A stretch of DNA of 51,190 nt from Bacteroidota bacterium (GTDB lineage: Bacteria; Bacteroidota; Ignavibacteria; Kapaibacteriales; NICIL-2). Below are positions 17,921-26,053 of this stretch, in pieces. The stretch's first letter is position 1. Every line of letters begins with the position of its first letter. The notes below the pieces were generated by a model. It searched no databases. It saw only the letters and a list, made by a program, of their open reading frames with translations, and was not told where the DNA came from. The stretch lies in contig JAIBAE010000024.1 in the NCBI GenBank assembly GCA_019695345.1, positions 1 to 51,190 of the forward strand, read 5' to 3'. The position numbers and the translations under genes are program-made.

Positions 17921-20107
17921 TTATTGCGGCATTGGTAACGTAATCAATACCACGTTGCCTTCTTCACCTAATGTTTCTGTACTCATGTTGCCATTCATCC
18001 GCCGAATTTGCGAAGACGCTACCGCCAAACGGAATAGAATGTTATTCTCATCGTTACGGAGATTTTCCATCAAACTATTGGTTGAAACATTATACAACTT
18101 AATCATATCCGCCGTTGCTTTGTTTTCTGGTCCAAGAATTTGAATCTCCATTACTTTTTCATGTGCATTGGTATCGGCATACAATTCAACTTTTGAAACC
18201 CGCATACCATCTGTAAGTGCACTTACTAACAAACTAAACGCATTAGAAATAGTTGAGCTATCACCCTTGATTGCTGCATCGTGACTGATGTTTGTATAGT
18301 CAATAGAGCATTCTCTGTCTATGAGGTATTTGTCTTTTAAAGTGCGAGCAGTTTCTAACAAACAGTTGTGTAGAGTAACCCTGTCATAGGAACCATTTGC
18401 ATTTTTACCTTCGTTGGCAACATCAATTAAATCGTTAACAATATTGTACAACTGGTCGGAACTATTATTTGCCATTTTTAGGAATGCTAACTGATTATCG
18501 TCTGAATAATCAATGTTACTTGCAATTTTATGCAAACCTGATAATGTACCAGTTAATTCTTGGCGTAAGTGGTCGGTTAGGCGAACCAAAAAGTTTGATT
18601 TGAAATCGTTTGCTTCTAATGCTAATTGCTCGGCTAACTCAACCTGACGTGACTTTAGTTGAATTTCTTCTTCGGCAAACTTTGCTTCGGTTATATCTCT
18701 ACCGGTGCAATATATACATTGTTCTGCTTGTGATTTTGCAAAACTCCAATTCACCCATCTGATATGTCCTGCCTTCGTTTTCATTGGAACAACAAAATTC
18801 TCAGCCGACTCATCACCCGTTCTTTCTAAAATGGAATAAATAGATTCATTAGCATTATCCCCGGCCAAAAACTTCGATATATGTCGCCCTTCAACTTCCT
18901 GAGTTTCATATCCAAGTATACCTGTAACTGCAGGGTTAACAGATTTCCACACACCTGCTAAATCAAACGTTGCAATAATATCGCGCGATGACTCCAATAT
19001 TCTTCGGTTACTGGATGTAATCTTGTCTGCTATATCTAAAGCACGCTGGTTACTTGATACAACAGAATATAGGAAACCTGCTAATCCAAATGTTGTTAAT
19101 AAACCAAGTGCCAATGTTATCCAACCAAGATATGCTTGTATGCCACTGCCAAATTCTTGTGCATTAGCAAAGCGCATTCTGAATTGCCTATCGCCAATTG
19201 TTATAAATTTATCAGCAGCAATAATCTGTTTATAGGCAGCAGTTAAATTCTTCTTATTGTTTGATGAAAACACAGACTTGTCTAATCCTGCTTTGTTGTC
19301 ATCGTAGAAATCGAATACAATGTTTTTGTCAGAACCAACACTGTCACCAATTACTGTTTTCAAGAATTTTGTTGCATTCAATTCGACGTAGATAATTCCG
19401 TCAAACATATCCGAAGTAGTCTGGAACAACGATTCTTCCGGTGTTAACGATGACGCTGATTTCTTCTTTTCTACTGTTTGCATCAACACAATGGAATTTG
19501 TATCACTTCCGCGGAAATTGAATACAGGTGAACACACTAAACCTTTCTTACTCTGTGCCTTCTGAATTATTTCTGAGAATGTTTGGTTACTAAGTAAGTC
19601 ATATCCGCTTAAATGTGCATTTTGTTCAAATGGCACAATGTACGAGATTGGTTGATAGAGTGAACGAGTTCCCGATGGTTTGATTTGGTAATCATAATAC
19701 CGTTCCGAGCGGTTATAGTACACAAAGTTATCAGCATCTTGTGCAGTTACCTTAGAGGCATAGCCAATACTTAAAATATATGGATTCGATTTTGCTGGAA
19801 CTGTGCTATACAATTCAAAAACATCTCGAACAACCTGTACACTTGCTGCAAATAGGCCGTCTAAGTTCTTTACTACCTGTTCCTGATTTGCCGTAGCATT
19901 CTGAACCCTACTCAGCACCGATGATACTGACTTATCAAACTCAATTTGTCTATCGCTCTCTACTTTATAATTAGTAAGATTCATCCCAATCACGCTTAGC
20001 GCAACGCCGGCAACCACTGTTAAAACTATAGGTAACATTTTTTTCATTGGTATCTTGAAAAATGTTGACTTAGTTTCACTTTTGTCAAAATTATGTGCTG
20101 TAAACAT
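17921..20107 (-). CDS. CHASE-PAS sensor protein with degenerate histidine-kinase module
   Basis: The product has 728 aa. There is a membrane helix at about 22-45, then an extracytoplasmic CHASE domain (roughly 75-260; YYDYQIKPSGTRSLYQPISY, PFEQNAHLSGYDL), a second helix at about 330-352, a PAS domain (about 365-480; SVNPAVTGILGYETQEVEG) and a kinase-like tail. The dimerisation helix reads FLVRLTDHLRQEL, where kinases have FLANMSHELRTPL: the phospho-accepting His is Asp512, with His513 next to it. The ATP-binding part has no recognisable N box (SLLVSALTD replaces NLLSNAIKF) and no DxGxG. I infer a ligand-sensing protein that has lost or altered kinase activity. It is a single gene, divergent from nnrDE. 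Confidence 0.8.
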   Translation of the reverse strand: MFTAHNFDKSETKSTFFKIPMKKMLPIVLTVVAGVALSVIGMNLTNYKVESDRQIEFDKSVSSVLSRVQNATANQEQVVKNLDGLFAASVQVVRDVFELYSTVPAKSNPYILSIGYASKVTAQDADNFVYYNRSERYYDYQIKPSGTRSLYQPISYIVPFEQNAHLSGYDLLSNQTFSEIIQKAQSKKGLVCSPVFNFRGSDTNSIVLMQTVEKKKSASSLTPEESLFQTTSDMFDGIIYVELNATKFLKTVIGDSVGSDKNIVFDFYDDNKAGLDKSVFSSNNKKNLTAAYKQIIAADKFITIGDRQFRMRFANAQEFGSGIQAYLGWITLALGLLTTFGLAGFLYSVVSSNQRALDIADKITSSNRRILESSRDIIATFDLAGVWKSVNPAVTGILGYETQEVEGRHISKFLAGDNANESIYSILERTGDESAENFVVPMKTKAGHIRWVNWSFAKSQAEQCIYCTGRDITEAKFAEEEIQLKSRQVELAEQLALEANDFKSNFLVRLTDHLRQELTGTLSGLHKIASNIDYSDDNQLAFLKMANNSSDQLYNIVNDLIDVANEGKNANGSYDRVTLHNCLLETARTLKDKYLIDRECSIDYTNISHDAAIKGDSSTISNAFSLLVSALTDGMRVSKVELYADTNAHEKVMEIQILGPENKATADMIKLYNVSTNSLMENLRNDENNILFRLAVASSQIRRMNGNMSTETLGEEGNVVLITLPMPQ

Positions 20108-20308
20108 AGTATGTATAAAATAGGTGACGGGGGACTGTCTCAGATTTTGTATAAAATATCGGACGAAATCAGTAAAACATTACAGTTGATAGTTGGGTAT
20201 TTTTTTCTGGGGTAACAGCCCTAATGTCAAGCTACTAAGAGCAACTTCTTGCATCGCAGAACCTAAGGTGTTAAACAACATTCATCGCAGATTAGATAGC
20301 TAATGCAG

Positions 20309-20316
20309 TAAATTTG
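20309..20316 (+). promoter_or_regulatory. Candidate -7 element for nnrDE
   Basis: TAAATTTG matches TAnnTTTG and lies 36 bases before the chosen nnrDE start. No clear -33 element was seen. Confidence 0.45.
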
Positions 20317-20352
20317 TACATAGTTGATAATACTTGTAGGAAATTCTCTGAT

Positions 20353-21954
20353 ATGAAATACCTTTTAACTCCTAAACAAATGAAAGATGCCGACCTGTAT
20401 GGAATGCAGGTACTTGGAATTCCTTCGATTGTATTGATGGAAAACGCCGCAAGAAGTTCGGCTGTGATTATTCGGGATATTATCAACACAACCGAAAAAA
20501 AAGTTGTTACAGTATTGTGTGGCGCAGGTAATAATGGTGGCGATGGATTTGCAATATCCCGTCATTTACACCAGGAGCATGAAGTACACATCGTCTTTTT
20601 AGGGTCAGTGAAGAAGATGTCAGGAGAGACAAAAACAAACTACCTGATTTGTAAGCAACTAAAAATACCGATTTCAACAATATCCCCGCAAAAGGATATT
20701 AACGCAATACATGCCACCATCCCGGAGTTAATATCACATTCTGATGTAATCATAGATGCAATTATCGGCATAGGGCTACAATCCAATCAGGTAATCAGAA
20801 ATAAAGCCGGACTTCGGATGATTGAACCATCTACCAAAAGAACATTACCAGATGTGATGAAGCACATACTAAGGCTTTCAAATTCAGCAAAGGCAGTAAG
20901 AATAGCGATAGATATACCAACAGGATTGAATGAGCATGCTATTGTAAAGTATAATTCAGTAGTATTTAATGCACATCACACTATTTCTATGGCGGTAACA
21001 AAAACCACTCATCTTTTAGAAAAAGCTTGGGATTACTGTGGTAAAGTACATGTTGCAGATATTGGATTACCAGATTCGGTTATTGCTAAACATAGTAACA
21101 TAGGCATTTTAGATGAGCGCGATGTTGCTATTATTCTCCCAAAACGAAATAAAGTGTCGTCAAAGTTTGATTATGGACGTGTATGTGTTATTGCCGGCTC
21201 TCAATCTATGCCCGGGGCTGCTGCGCTATGCGCAAATTCAGCAATTCGTTCTGGCGCAGGATTAGTTGAGCTTTGTTCAACTGCTATTCATCCATCTTTA
21301 CTTCCCGAAGTTATTCCAACTATGCTAACTTCTAATGAGCACGGTTGTGTGGGTATGGATTCGTGGGAGCGGATTAAATCATCATGCGAGAGAGCAGATG
21401 TAATTGTGCTTGGTTGCGGTCTTGGTACTAACGATGATACCTTGAATCTTTGTAGAAATGTAATAAAGCACTTTTTGTCAACCAAGAAGATTGTTGTAGA
21501 TGCTGATGCATTAAGGGTAATACAAGTAAAGACATTTAGTGGGTACACACAGAACTTAGTAATAACTCCGCATGTTGGTGAATTCAAGCGTATGGTTGAT
21601 AATAAAGTTGTTGACTTGGCAAGTAATAATTATCCAATAGAAGAATTGGTGGTTACTATTTCCAAACAGATTAATGCAATTGTTGTACTGAAAAATTTAC
21701 CCGTAATCATAACTAATGGGAAGACTTCCTATTGGTGTACAGAAGGCAATCCGGGTATGGCAACAGCAGGAAGTGGTGATGTATTAGCCGGGGTAATTTC
21801 CGGAATGTTGTGCAGAATTACCAATACCTTAGATGCAGCTGCGGTTGCGGTTCATTTTCATGCTAAAGCAGGCAGTTACCCTGATGGTCAGTTATCGCAA
21901 GAATCTTTAACTGCTTCCGTCATAAGCGAAAATTTACGGTTTGTTATGCCATGA
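20353..21954 (+). CDS. nnrDE: Bifunctional NAD(P)H-hydrate epimerase / ADP-dependent hydrate dehydratase
   Basis: The product has 533 aa from the ATG at 20353. An earlier ATG at 20314 overlaps the candidate -7 element and gives a non-homologous extension, so it is rejected. The N-terminal YjeF_N domain (about 1-215) shows GAGNNGGDGFAISRHL, DVIIDAIIGIGL and AIDIPTGLN. The C-terminal carbohydrate-kinase-like domain (about 235-530) shows CVIAGSQSMPGAAALCANSA, SGAGLVEL and the nucleotide-site motif TAGSGDVLAGVI. The enzyme repairs hydrated NADH and NADPH: epimerisation of the R to the S hydrate, then dehydration using ADP. It heads a run of plus-strand housekeeping genes. Confidence 0.93.
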   Translation: MKYLLTPKQMKDADLYGMQVLGIPSIVLMENAARSSAVIIRDIINTTEKKVVTVLCGAGNNGGDGFAISRHLHQEHEVHIVFLGSVKKMSGETKTNYLICKQLKIPISTISPQKDINAIHATIPELISHSDVIIDAIIGIGLQSNQVIRNKAGLRMIEPSTKRTLPDVMKHILRLSNSAKAVRIAIDIPTGLNEHAIVKYNSVVFNAHHTISMAVTKTTHLLEKAWDYCGKVHVADIGLPDSVIAKHSNIGILDERDVAIILPKRNKVSSKFDYGRVCVIAGSQSMPGAAALCANSAIRSGAGLVELCSTAIHPSLLPEVIPTMLTSNEHGCVGMDSWERIKSSCERADVIVLGCGLGTNDDTLNLCRNVIKHFLSTKKIVVDADALRVIQVKTFSGYTQNLVITPHVGEFKRMVDNKVVDLASNNYPIEELVVTISKQINAIVVLKNLPVIITNGKTSYWCTEGNPGMATAGSGDVLAGVISGMLCRITNTLDAAAVAVHFHAKAGSYPDGQLSQESLTASVISENLRFVMP

Positions 21955-21956
21955 TG

Positions 21957-22022
21957 TTCTTTCCCGCAAGGATTAGTGTAATTTATTAATTGAGGAACGG
22001 TGCGGTCTGCGCCAGCAAAAAA
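21957..22022 (-). repeat. Family E intergenic repeat (copy 2)
   Basis: Read on the minus strand it begins TTTTTTGCTGGCGCAGACCG, continues into CACC, and ends TTGCGGGAAAGAA. It nearly fills the gap between nnrDE and the vanZ-like gene and ends 2 bases before that gene's start. Confidence 0.75.
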
Positions 22023-22024
22023 CA

Positions 22025-22417
22025 ATGAAACAAATAGTACGCTTTTTACCTGTTATACTTTATAGTGCAATGATATTTTATCTGTCTGCGCAATCACAAC
22101 CAATGTCGCCTGATTTAGGTTTTGAGATGCAAGATAAGGTATACCATTGCGGAGCATATTTTATTTATGGTATGCTGTTAATAATAGCATTGAGTTCAAA
22201 GTTTGATTTAGCAAACTCTAAGAGGCTGATGATATATGTACTTGGTATAGGAGGACTATTTGCCTTGAGTGATGAAGTTCACCAATACTTTGTTCCGGGG
22301 CGTTCTGCTGAAGTTTGGGATTGGCTTGCCGATGTTGTGGGGTTGTATATCTCGGTTTGGTTGGTTCAGTATAATCTTAAAAAGTTTACAAAAGGGAATG
22401 GTACACCGAATGAGTGA
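22025..22417 (+). CDS. VanZ-family membrane protein
   Basis: The product has 130 aa with about four membrane helices, starting with IVRFLPVILYSAMIFYLS. The family hallmarks are QPMSPDLG after the first helix, DKVYHCGAYFIYGML in the second and ALSDEVHQYFVPGRSAEVWDW in the third loop, where the Asp, Glu, His and Gly-Arg positions are conserved. VanZ-like proteins are named after a teicoplanin-resistance accessory gene; most chromosomal members have no proven function, and resistance should not be inferred. Its last 8 bases overlap the start of tgt, so the two are translationally coupled. Confidence 0.85.
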   Translation: MKQIVRFLPVILYSAMIFYLSAQSQPMSPDLGFEMQDKVYHCGAYFIYGMLLIIALSSKFDLANSKRLMIYVLGIGGLFALSDEVHQYFVPGRSAEVWDWLADVVGLYISVWLVQYNLKKFTKGNGTPNE

Positions 22418-23558
22418 TTTTAAATTTACCGTACACACAAGTTCAACCTATTGCAAAGCCCGCACAGGCACAGTTACAACTTCGCATGGCGAGATTCAAA
22501 CGCCAATCTTTATGCCCGTTGGAACGCAGGGAAGTGTAAAAGCTATAGAGCAACAATGGCTTAAAGATATTGGCTCGCAGATTATTCTGGGTAATACATA
22601 TCATCTATCCATACGCCCGGGAATTGAGCTTCTACGCGAGTTTGGCGGTCTGCACAAATTTATGAAGTGGGATAAACCCATACTTACCGATAGCGGTGGG
22701 TTTCAGGTGTTCTCGCTTAAAGACTTGAGAAAGATAACTGAAGTTGGAGTACAGTTTAGGTCGCATGTTGATGGTGCTAAACTGTTTTTTACTTCGGAAG
22801 AAGTCATCAATATTCAACGTCATATTGGTTCGGACATTATGATGGTGTTTGATGAGTGTACACCGTATCCTTGCGATTACGATTATGCAAAGAAATCAAT
22901 GGAGCGGAGTATTCGTTGGGAACTGCGTTGTTTGGAAGCACATAAAACTCAGCCATTGTTATACGAACATTCACAAGCGTTGTTTGCTATTGGGCAAGGA
23001 AGCGTGTATCCCGAACTTCGGAAGATGTGCTTAGAAGAATTATGCAATCACGATTTTGACGGCATTGCCATTGGTGGTCTGGCTGTTGGCGAGCCAGCCG
23101 AAAACATGTACGAAATTGTTGATAAGAGTACCGATGTTATTCCAAAAGAAAAACCGCGTTACCTGATGGGGGTAGGCACTCCGCAAAACATTTTGCGAAA
23201 CATTGCATTAGGCATTGATATGTTCGATTGTGTTATGCCAACCCGTAATGCAAGAAATGGAACGTTGTTTACCACAACAGGCAGAGTGAACATCAGGAAT
23301 AACCAAAACAAAAACTCTCACGAGCCAATCGATGCAGGTTTGGATAACGCTCTCAGCCAAACATATTCCCGAGCATATTTGCGCCATTTGTTTATGGCTA
23401 ACGAAATTGTAGGGCTGCAACTGGCTACAATTCAAAACCTTAACTTCTACTTGTGGTTGGTTAAAACAGCTCGCGAGAAAATAAATGAGGGTACCTTTAC
23501 GACATGGGCTAACAGTTTTATCAATGAGTTTTATCCCGAAACACGGGTTTCGGCTTAA
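22410..23558 (+). CDS. tgt: Queuine tRNA-ribosyltransferase (TGT)
   Basis: The product has 382 aa from the ATG at 22410, which overlaps vanZ by 8 bases; the family N terminus FKFTVHTSSTYCKARTG begins right there. Key residues are present: Asp94 in ILTDSGGFQVFSL (substrate pocket) and the nucleophile Asp273 in MFDCVMPTRNARNG, with GGLAVGEP between. TGT exchanges guanine 34 of Asp, Asn, His and Tyr tRNAs for a queuine precursor. The structural zinc site is lost: where most bacterial enzymes have CxCxxC, this one reads PIDAGLDNALSQTYSRAY, although the fourth ligand His in YLRHL is kept. I recall the same loss in Bacteroidota enzymes, so I expect activity. Confidence 0.93.
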   Translation: MSDFKFTVHTSSTYCKARTGTVTTSHGEIQTPIFMPVGTQGSVKAIEQQWLKDIGSQIILGNTYHLSIRPGIELLREFGGLHKFMKWDKPILTDSGGFQVFSLKDLRKITEVGVQFRSHVDGAKLFFTSEEVINIQRHIGSDIMMVFDECTPYPCDYDYAKKSMERSIRWELRCLEAHKTQPLLYEHSQALFAIGQGSVYPELRKMCLEELCNHDFDGIAIGGLAVGEPAENMYEIVDKSTDVIPKEKPRYLMGVGTPQNILRNIALGIDMFDCVMPTRNARNGTLFTTTGRVNIRNNQNKNSHEPIDAGLDNALSQTYSRAYLRHLFMANEIVGLQLATIQNLNFYLWLVKTAREKINEGTFTTWANSFINEFYPETRVSA

Positions 23559-23569
23559 TCAACTTTCCG

Positions 23570-23577
23570 TAACTTTG
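23570..23577 (+). promoter_or_regulatory. Candidate -7 element for yajC
   Basis: TAACTTTG matches TAnnTTTG in the short gap between tgt and yajC, 30 bases before the yajC ATG. A weak TTTC at 23548 lies 18 bases upstream in the -33 region. Confidence 0.5.
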
Positions 23578-23606
23578 TACTTTCTTCAACTTTACAACCG
23601 AAAAAT

Positions 23607-23927
23607 ATGAGTTTACTTGCATTTGCTACTGCACCGCAACAAGGTGGCGACCCATCAGGACAGTTAGTTTCAACATTTATCATGTTTGGCTCAATCATTC
23701 TGATTTTTTACTTCATGATGATTCGTCCTCAGCAAAAACGCCAAAAAGAAATGAAAGCCATGCTTGATTCCATGAAAACCGGCGATAACGTAGTTACTTC
23801 ATCCGGCATGCACGGTAAAATTGCTGAAATAGACGAAGATGACAACACCGTAACATTAATTGTAAGCGAAAACAACACCCGAGTGAAATTCGATAAAGCT
23901 TCAATTGCTGTAGTTCTTAAAAAATAA
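23607..23927 (+). CDS. yajC: Preprotein translocase accessory subunit YajC
   Basis: The product has 106 aa. A single N-terminal membrane helix (LVSTFIMFGSIILIFYFMMI) is followed immediately by the family signature RPQQKRQKEMKAML, then the beta-rich cytoplasmic domain with GDNVVTSSGMHGKIAEID. YajC belongs to the SecDF-YajC complex that assists Sec-dependent export. In many bacteria tgt and yajC are neighbours, as here, with a 48-base gap and an apparent internal promoter. No secD or secF follows; ribBA comes next. Confidence 0.95.
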   Translation: MSLLAFATAPQQGGDPSGQLVSTFIMFGSIILIFYFMMIRPQQKRQKEMKAMLDSMKTGDNVVTSSGMHGKIAEIDEDDNTVTLIVSENNTRVKFDKASIAVVLKK

Positions 23928-23932
23928 AATTA

Positions 23933-23955
23933 TTTGCTACCGCAGAAGGCACCAA
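23933..23955 (+). repeat. Possible partial family E repeat
   Basis: TATTTGCTACCGCAGAAGGC followed by ACC matches about 18 of 23 positions of the family E left box. The right box is not found downstream, so this may be a remnant or chance. Confidence 0.3.
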
Positions 23956-24013
23956 ACCACAATGGCTAACACCCATTATAGTGCCTGAAAGAACCGCTAT
24001 TACTATAGAAACT

Positions 24014-24025
24014 CTATCGCGATAG
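24014..24025. promoter_or_regulatory. 12-bp perfect palindrome upstream of ribBA
   Basis: CTATCGCGATAG is a perfect palindrome ending 34 bases before the ribBA ATG. It could be an operator, or part of the degenerate repeat in this gap. No FMN riboswitch pattern was seen here. Confidence 0.3.
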
Positions 24026-24059
24026 CTGTAACGATATATTCAATTAACGTATCATCACC

Positions 24060-25265
24060 ATGAAATTCGATACAATAGAAGAAGCACTACAAGATTTTGC
24101 CTTAGGCAAATTTGTAGTTGTATTAGACGATGAAGACCGTGAAAACGAAGGCGACCTTATGTGTGCCGCACAGTTCTGTAGCCCTGAACATGTAACCTTT
24201 ATGGGAGTGCATGGCCGTGGCTTAATTTGTGCCCCAATAAGTATGGAGATAGCTCACAGGTTACAACTTGACTTAATGGTTCCAAACAACACAGCTTTGC
24301 ACGGAACTGGCTTTACAGTTTCTGTAGATTATGTTCACGGAACAACCACCGGAATTTCATCACCTGATAGAAGTGCAACCATTAAAGCTTTAGCTGAAGT
24401 TAACGCAAAGCCGGATGACTTCGGTCGCCCGGGGCATGTGTTCCCATTGCTTGCTGTTGATGGCGGAGTTCTACGCCGCGCCGGACATACTGAAGCCGTA
24501 ATTGACTTCTGTAAAATGACCGGACTAAAAGAAGCCGGAGTTGTTTGTGAATTAGTGAAAGCAGATGGCCAAATGGCTCGGGCTCAGGATTGTGTGGACT
24601 TTGCCGCAGAGCATGGACTAAAAGTTATTACTATCAAAGATTTGATTGCCTACCGTTTGCAACATGAAAAAATGGTTGAGAAAATGGCAGAAACCGAGTT
24701 ACACACAGAATACGGTGACTTTGATATTAAGATTTATGTAAATAATAACGATGGCAAAGAACACGTAGCTATGGTAAAAGGTGATATCAAATCCGATGAA
24801 CCTGTATTAGTACGTGTTCATAGTGAATGTTTAACAGGAGACATCTTCCATTCTTTGCATTGCGATTGCGGCGCTCAACTTGATGCAGCCATGAGAGCCA
24901 TTGAAAAAGAAGGTAAAGGCGTACTGTTATACATGCGTCAGGAGGGTAGAGGGATTGGCTTAGTAAATAAAATCAAAGCATATCAGCTACAATCCAAAGA
25001 AGGTATGGATACCGTTGAAGCCAATATTCACCTTGGGTTTAAGCCCGATGCCCGTGAATATGGAATAGGTGCACAAATCTTATGCGATCTAGGTGTTCGT
25101 AAAATGAAACTCTTAACTAACAACCCTACAAAGCGCGTGGGACTTGGTAGCTTTGGGTTAGAAATTGTTGAACGTGTTCCCATTGAAGTAGAACCCAATA
25201 CAGTAAATAAGAGCTATTTGGAAACCAAAAAACAGAAGATGGGACATCTTTTGAATGGAATATAG
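24060..25265 (+). CDS. ribBA: Bifunctional 3,4-dihydroxy-2-butanone-4-phosphate synthase / GTP cyclohydrolase II
   Basis: The product has 401 aa. The N-terminal RibB domain (about 1-200) carries DDEDRENEGDL (metal- and substrate-binding acids), GFTVSVD, TTTGISSPDRSATI and RRAGHTEAVID. The C-terminal RibA domain (about 205-400) carries VRVHSECLTGD and LHCDCG, whose three Cys bind zinc, plus RQEGRGIGLVNK and LLTNNPTKR. The two halves make the two precursors of riboflavin, from ribulose-5-phosphate and GTP. All key residues appear intact. The other rib genes are not in the window. A strong terminator at 25335-25377 follows. Confidence 0.96.
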   Translation: MKFDTIEEALQDFALGKFVVVLDDEDRENEGDLMCAAQFCSPEHVTFMGVHGRGLICAPISMEIAHRLQLDLMVPNNTALHGTGFTVSVDYVHGTTTGISSPDRSATIKALAEVNAKPDDFGRPGHVFPLLAVDGGVLRRAGHTEAVIDFCKMTGLKEAGVVCELVKADGQMARAQDCVDFAAEHGLKVITIKDLIAYRLQHEKMVEKMAETELHTEYGDFDIKIYVNNNDGKEHVAMVKGDIKSDEPVLVRVHSECLTGDIFHSLHCDCGAQLDAAMRAIEKEGKGVLLYMRQEGRGIGLVNKIKAYQLQSKEGMDTVEANIHLGFKPDAREYGIGAQILCDLGVRKMKLLTNNPTKRVGLGSFGLEIVERVPIEVEPNTVNKSYLETKKQKMGHLLNGI

Positions 25266-25309
25266 GTAGCAGTAACAGAAAACTATTGCGTTGAACAACG
25301 TTCCTATCG

Positions 25310-25317
25310 TATTTTTG
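25310..25317 (+). promoter_or_regulatory. Candidate -7 element upstream of the greA leader terminator
   Basis: TATTTTTG matches TAnnTTTG. TTG triplets at 25286 and 25291 lie in the -33 region. Transcription from here would run into the hairpin at 25335 before greA. Confidence 0.4.
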
Positions 25318-25334
25318 CCGCGAATCATAATCAA

Positions 25335-25377
25335 ACAAAGCCGTCAGGATAATATCGAGACGGCTTTGTATTTTTTT
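25335..25377 (+). terminator. Intrinsic terminator between ribBA and greA
   Basis: ACAAAGCCGTC (25335-25345) pairs perfectly with GACGGCTTTGT (25359-25369), followed by ATTTTTTT. It ends the ribBA transcript and may also attenuate transcripts starting just upstream. Confidence 0.88.
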
Positions 25378-25411
25378 GTAAAAACGTAAATAAATCTCAC
25401 TTGGAGTTTAT

Positions 25412-25894
25412 ATGTCAGTAGTGTATATGACACGCCAACGTGTTAAAGAATTAGAAGAAGAAATTCGCGAGCTAAAAACCAAAGCGCGCGCAGAAGTAGC
25501 ACAGAAAATTGCTGATGCACGCTCTCATGGTGATTTATCTGAGAATGCCGACTACGATGCGGCAAAGCACGAACAAGAGTTGTTGGAAATTAAAATACAC
25601 AAGCTCGAGTCCACACTTGGTAATGTAAAAGTTATCGAAGCCAAGGATATGCCGGACGATAACTGCGTGTATATTCTTACCACCGTAAAATTGCTCAACA
25701 AAAAAGTGAACAAACAAGTTGAGTTTACCTTAGTAAGTGCAGAAGAAGCCGACTTCGAAAAAAATAAATTATCTGTTACATCACCGCTTGGCAAAGCATT
25801 GTTAGGAAAAACTATTGGCGATGTAATTGAAACAAAAGCACCAGCCGGCATGATTTCCTACGAAATTTTAGAAGTTAAACGCGCCATAGAATAA
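25412..25894 (+). CDS. greA: Transcription elongation factor GreA
   Basis: The product has 160 aa, the typical length. The N-terminal coiled coil runs to about residue 75 and holds the catalytic tip LSENADYDAAKHEQ, with the acidic residues that enter the polymerase secondary channel. The C-terminal FKBP-like domain includes KNKLSVTSPLGKALLGK and ends ISYEILEVKRA. GreA rescues backtracked RNA polymerase by stimulating transcript cleavage. TTGGAGT about 6 bases before the ATG is a plausible ribosome site. The leader contains a terminator. Confidence 0.97.
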   Translation: MSVVYMTRQRVKELEEEIRELKTKARAEVAQKIADARSHGDLSENADYDAAKHEQELLEIKIHKLESTLGNVKVIEAKDMPDDNCVYILTTVKLLNKKVNKQVEFTLVSAEEADFEKNKLSVTSPLGKALLGKTIGDVIETKAPAGMISYEILEVKRAIE

Positions 25895-25899
25895 TTCGT

Positions 25900-26052
25900 T
25901 GTTACCAACATATGCCGTAGCAACCCTTGTGCGCCGTCACACGGGCGGATGAAACCGTTACAACATCCCATGTTAATTTGCGCGACGCAGAACGTTCGGT
26001 TCGCACCGGGTTTGCGCGCTGTAATACTCGCTTCGGCCGAGGAGGGAATCAC
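25900..26052. repeat. Family A composite repeat (L arm plus R arm) between convergent genes
   Basis: The L arm (25900-25968) has TGCCGTAGCAACCCTTG and GCGCCGTCACACGGGCGG. The R arm (about 25981-26052) has ACGTTCGGTTCGCACCGGGT and CTTCGGCCGAGGAGGGAA. They are inverted relative to each other with only about 12 bases between. Together they fill the gap between greA and the subtilase gene. Confidence 0.8.
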
Positions 26053-26053
26053 T

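Noticed and set aside
22269-22409. Upstream start for tgt inside the vanZ-like gene
   Set aside because: The added residues are a frame-shifted reading of the VanZ-like gene; family homology begins at the ATG at 22410.
22025-22417. Glycopeptide resistance from the VanZ-like gene
   Set aside because: No vanHAX genes are nearby, and the family is widespread without resistance function.
23928-24059. FMN riboswitch upstream of ribBA
   Set aside because: None of the conserved RFN helices or the AGGGGCGGGG-like start is present; only a 12-bp palindrome and a possible family E remnant.
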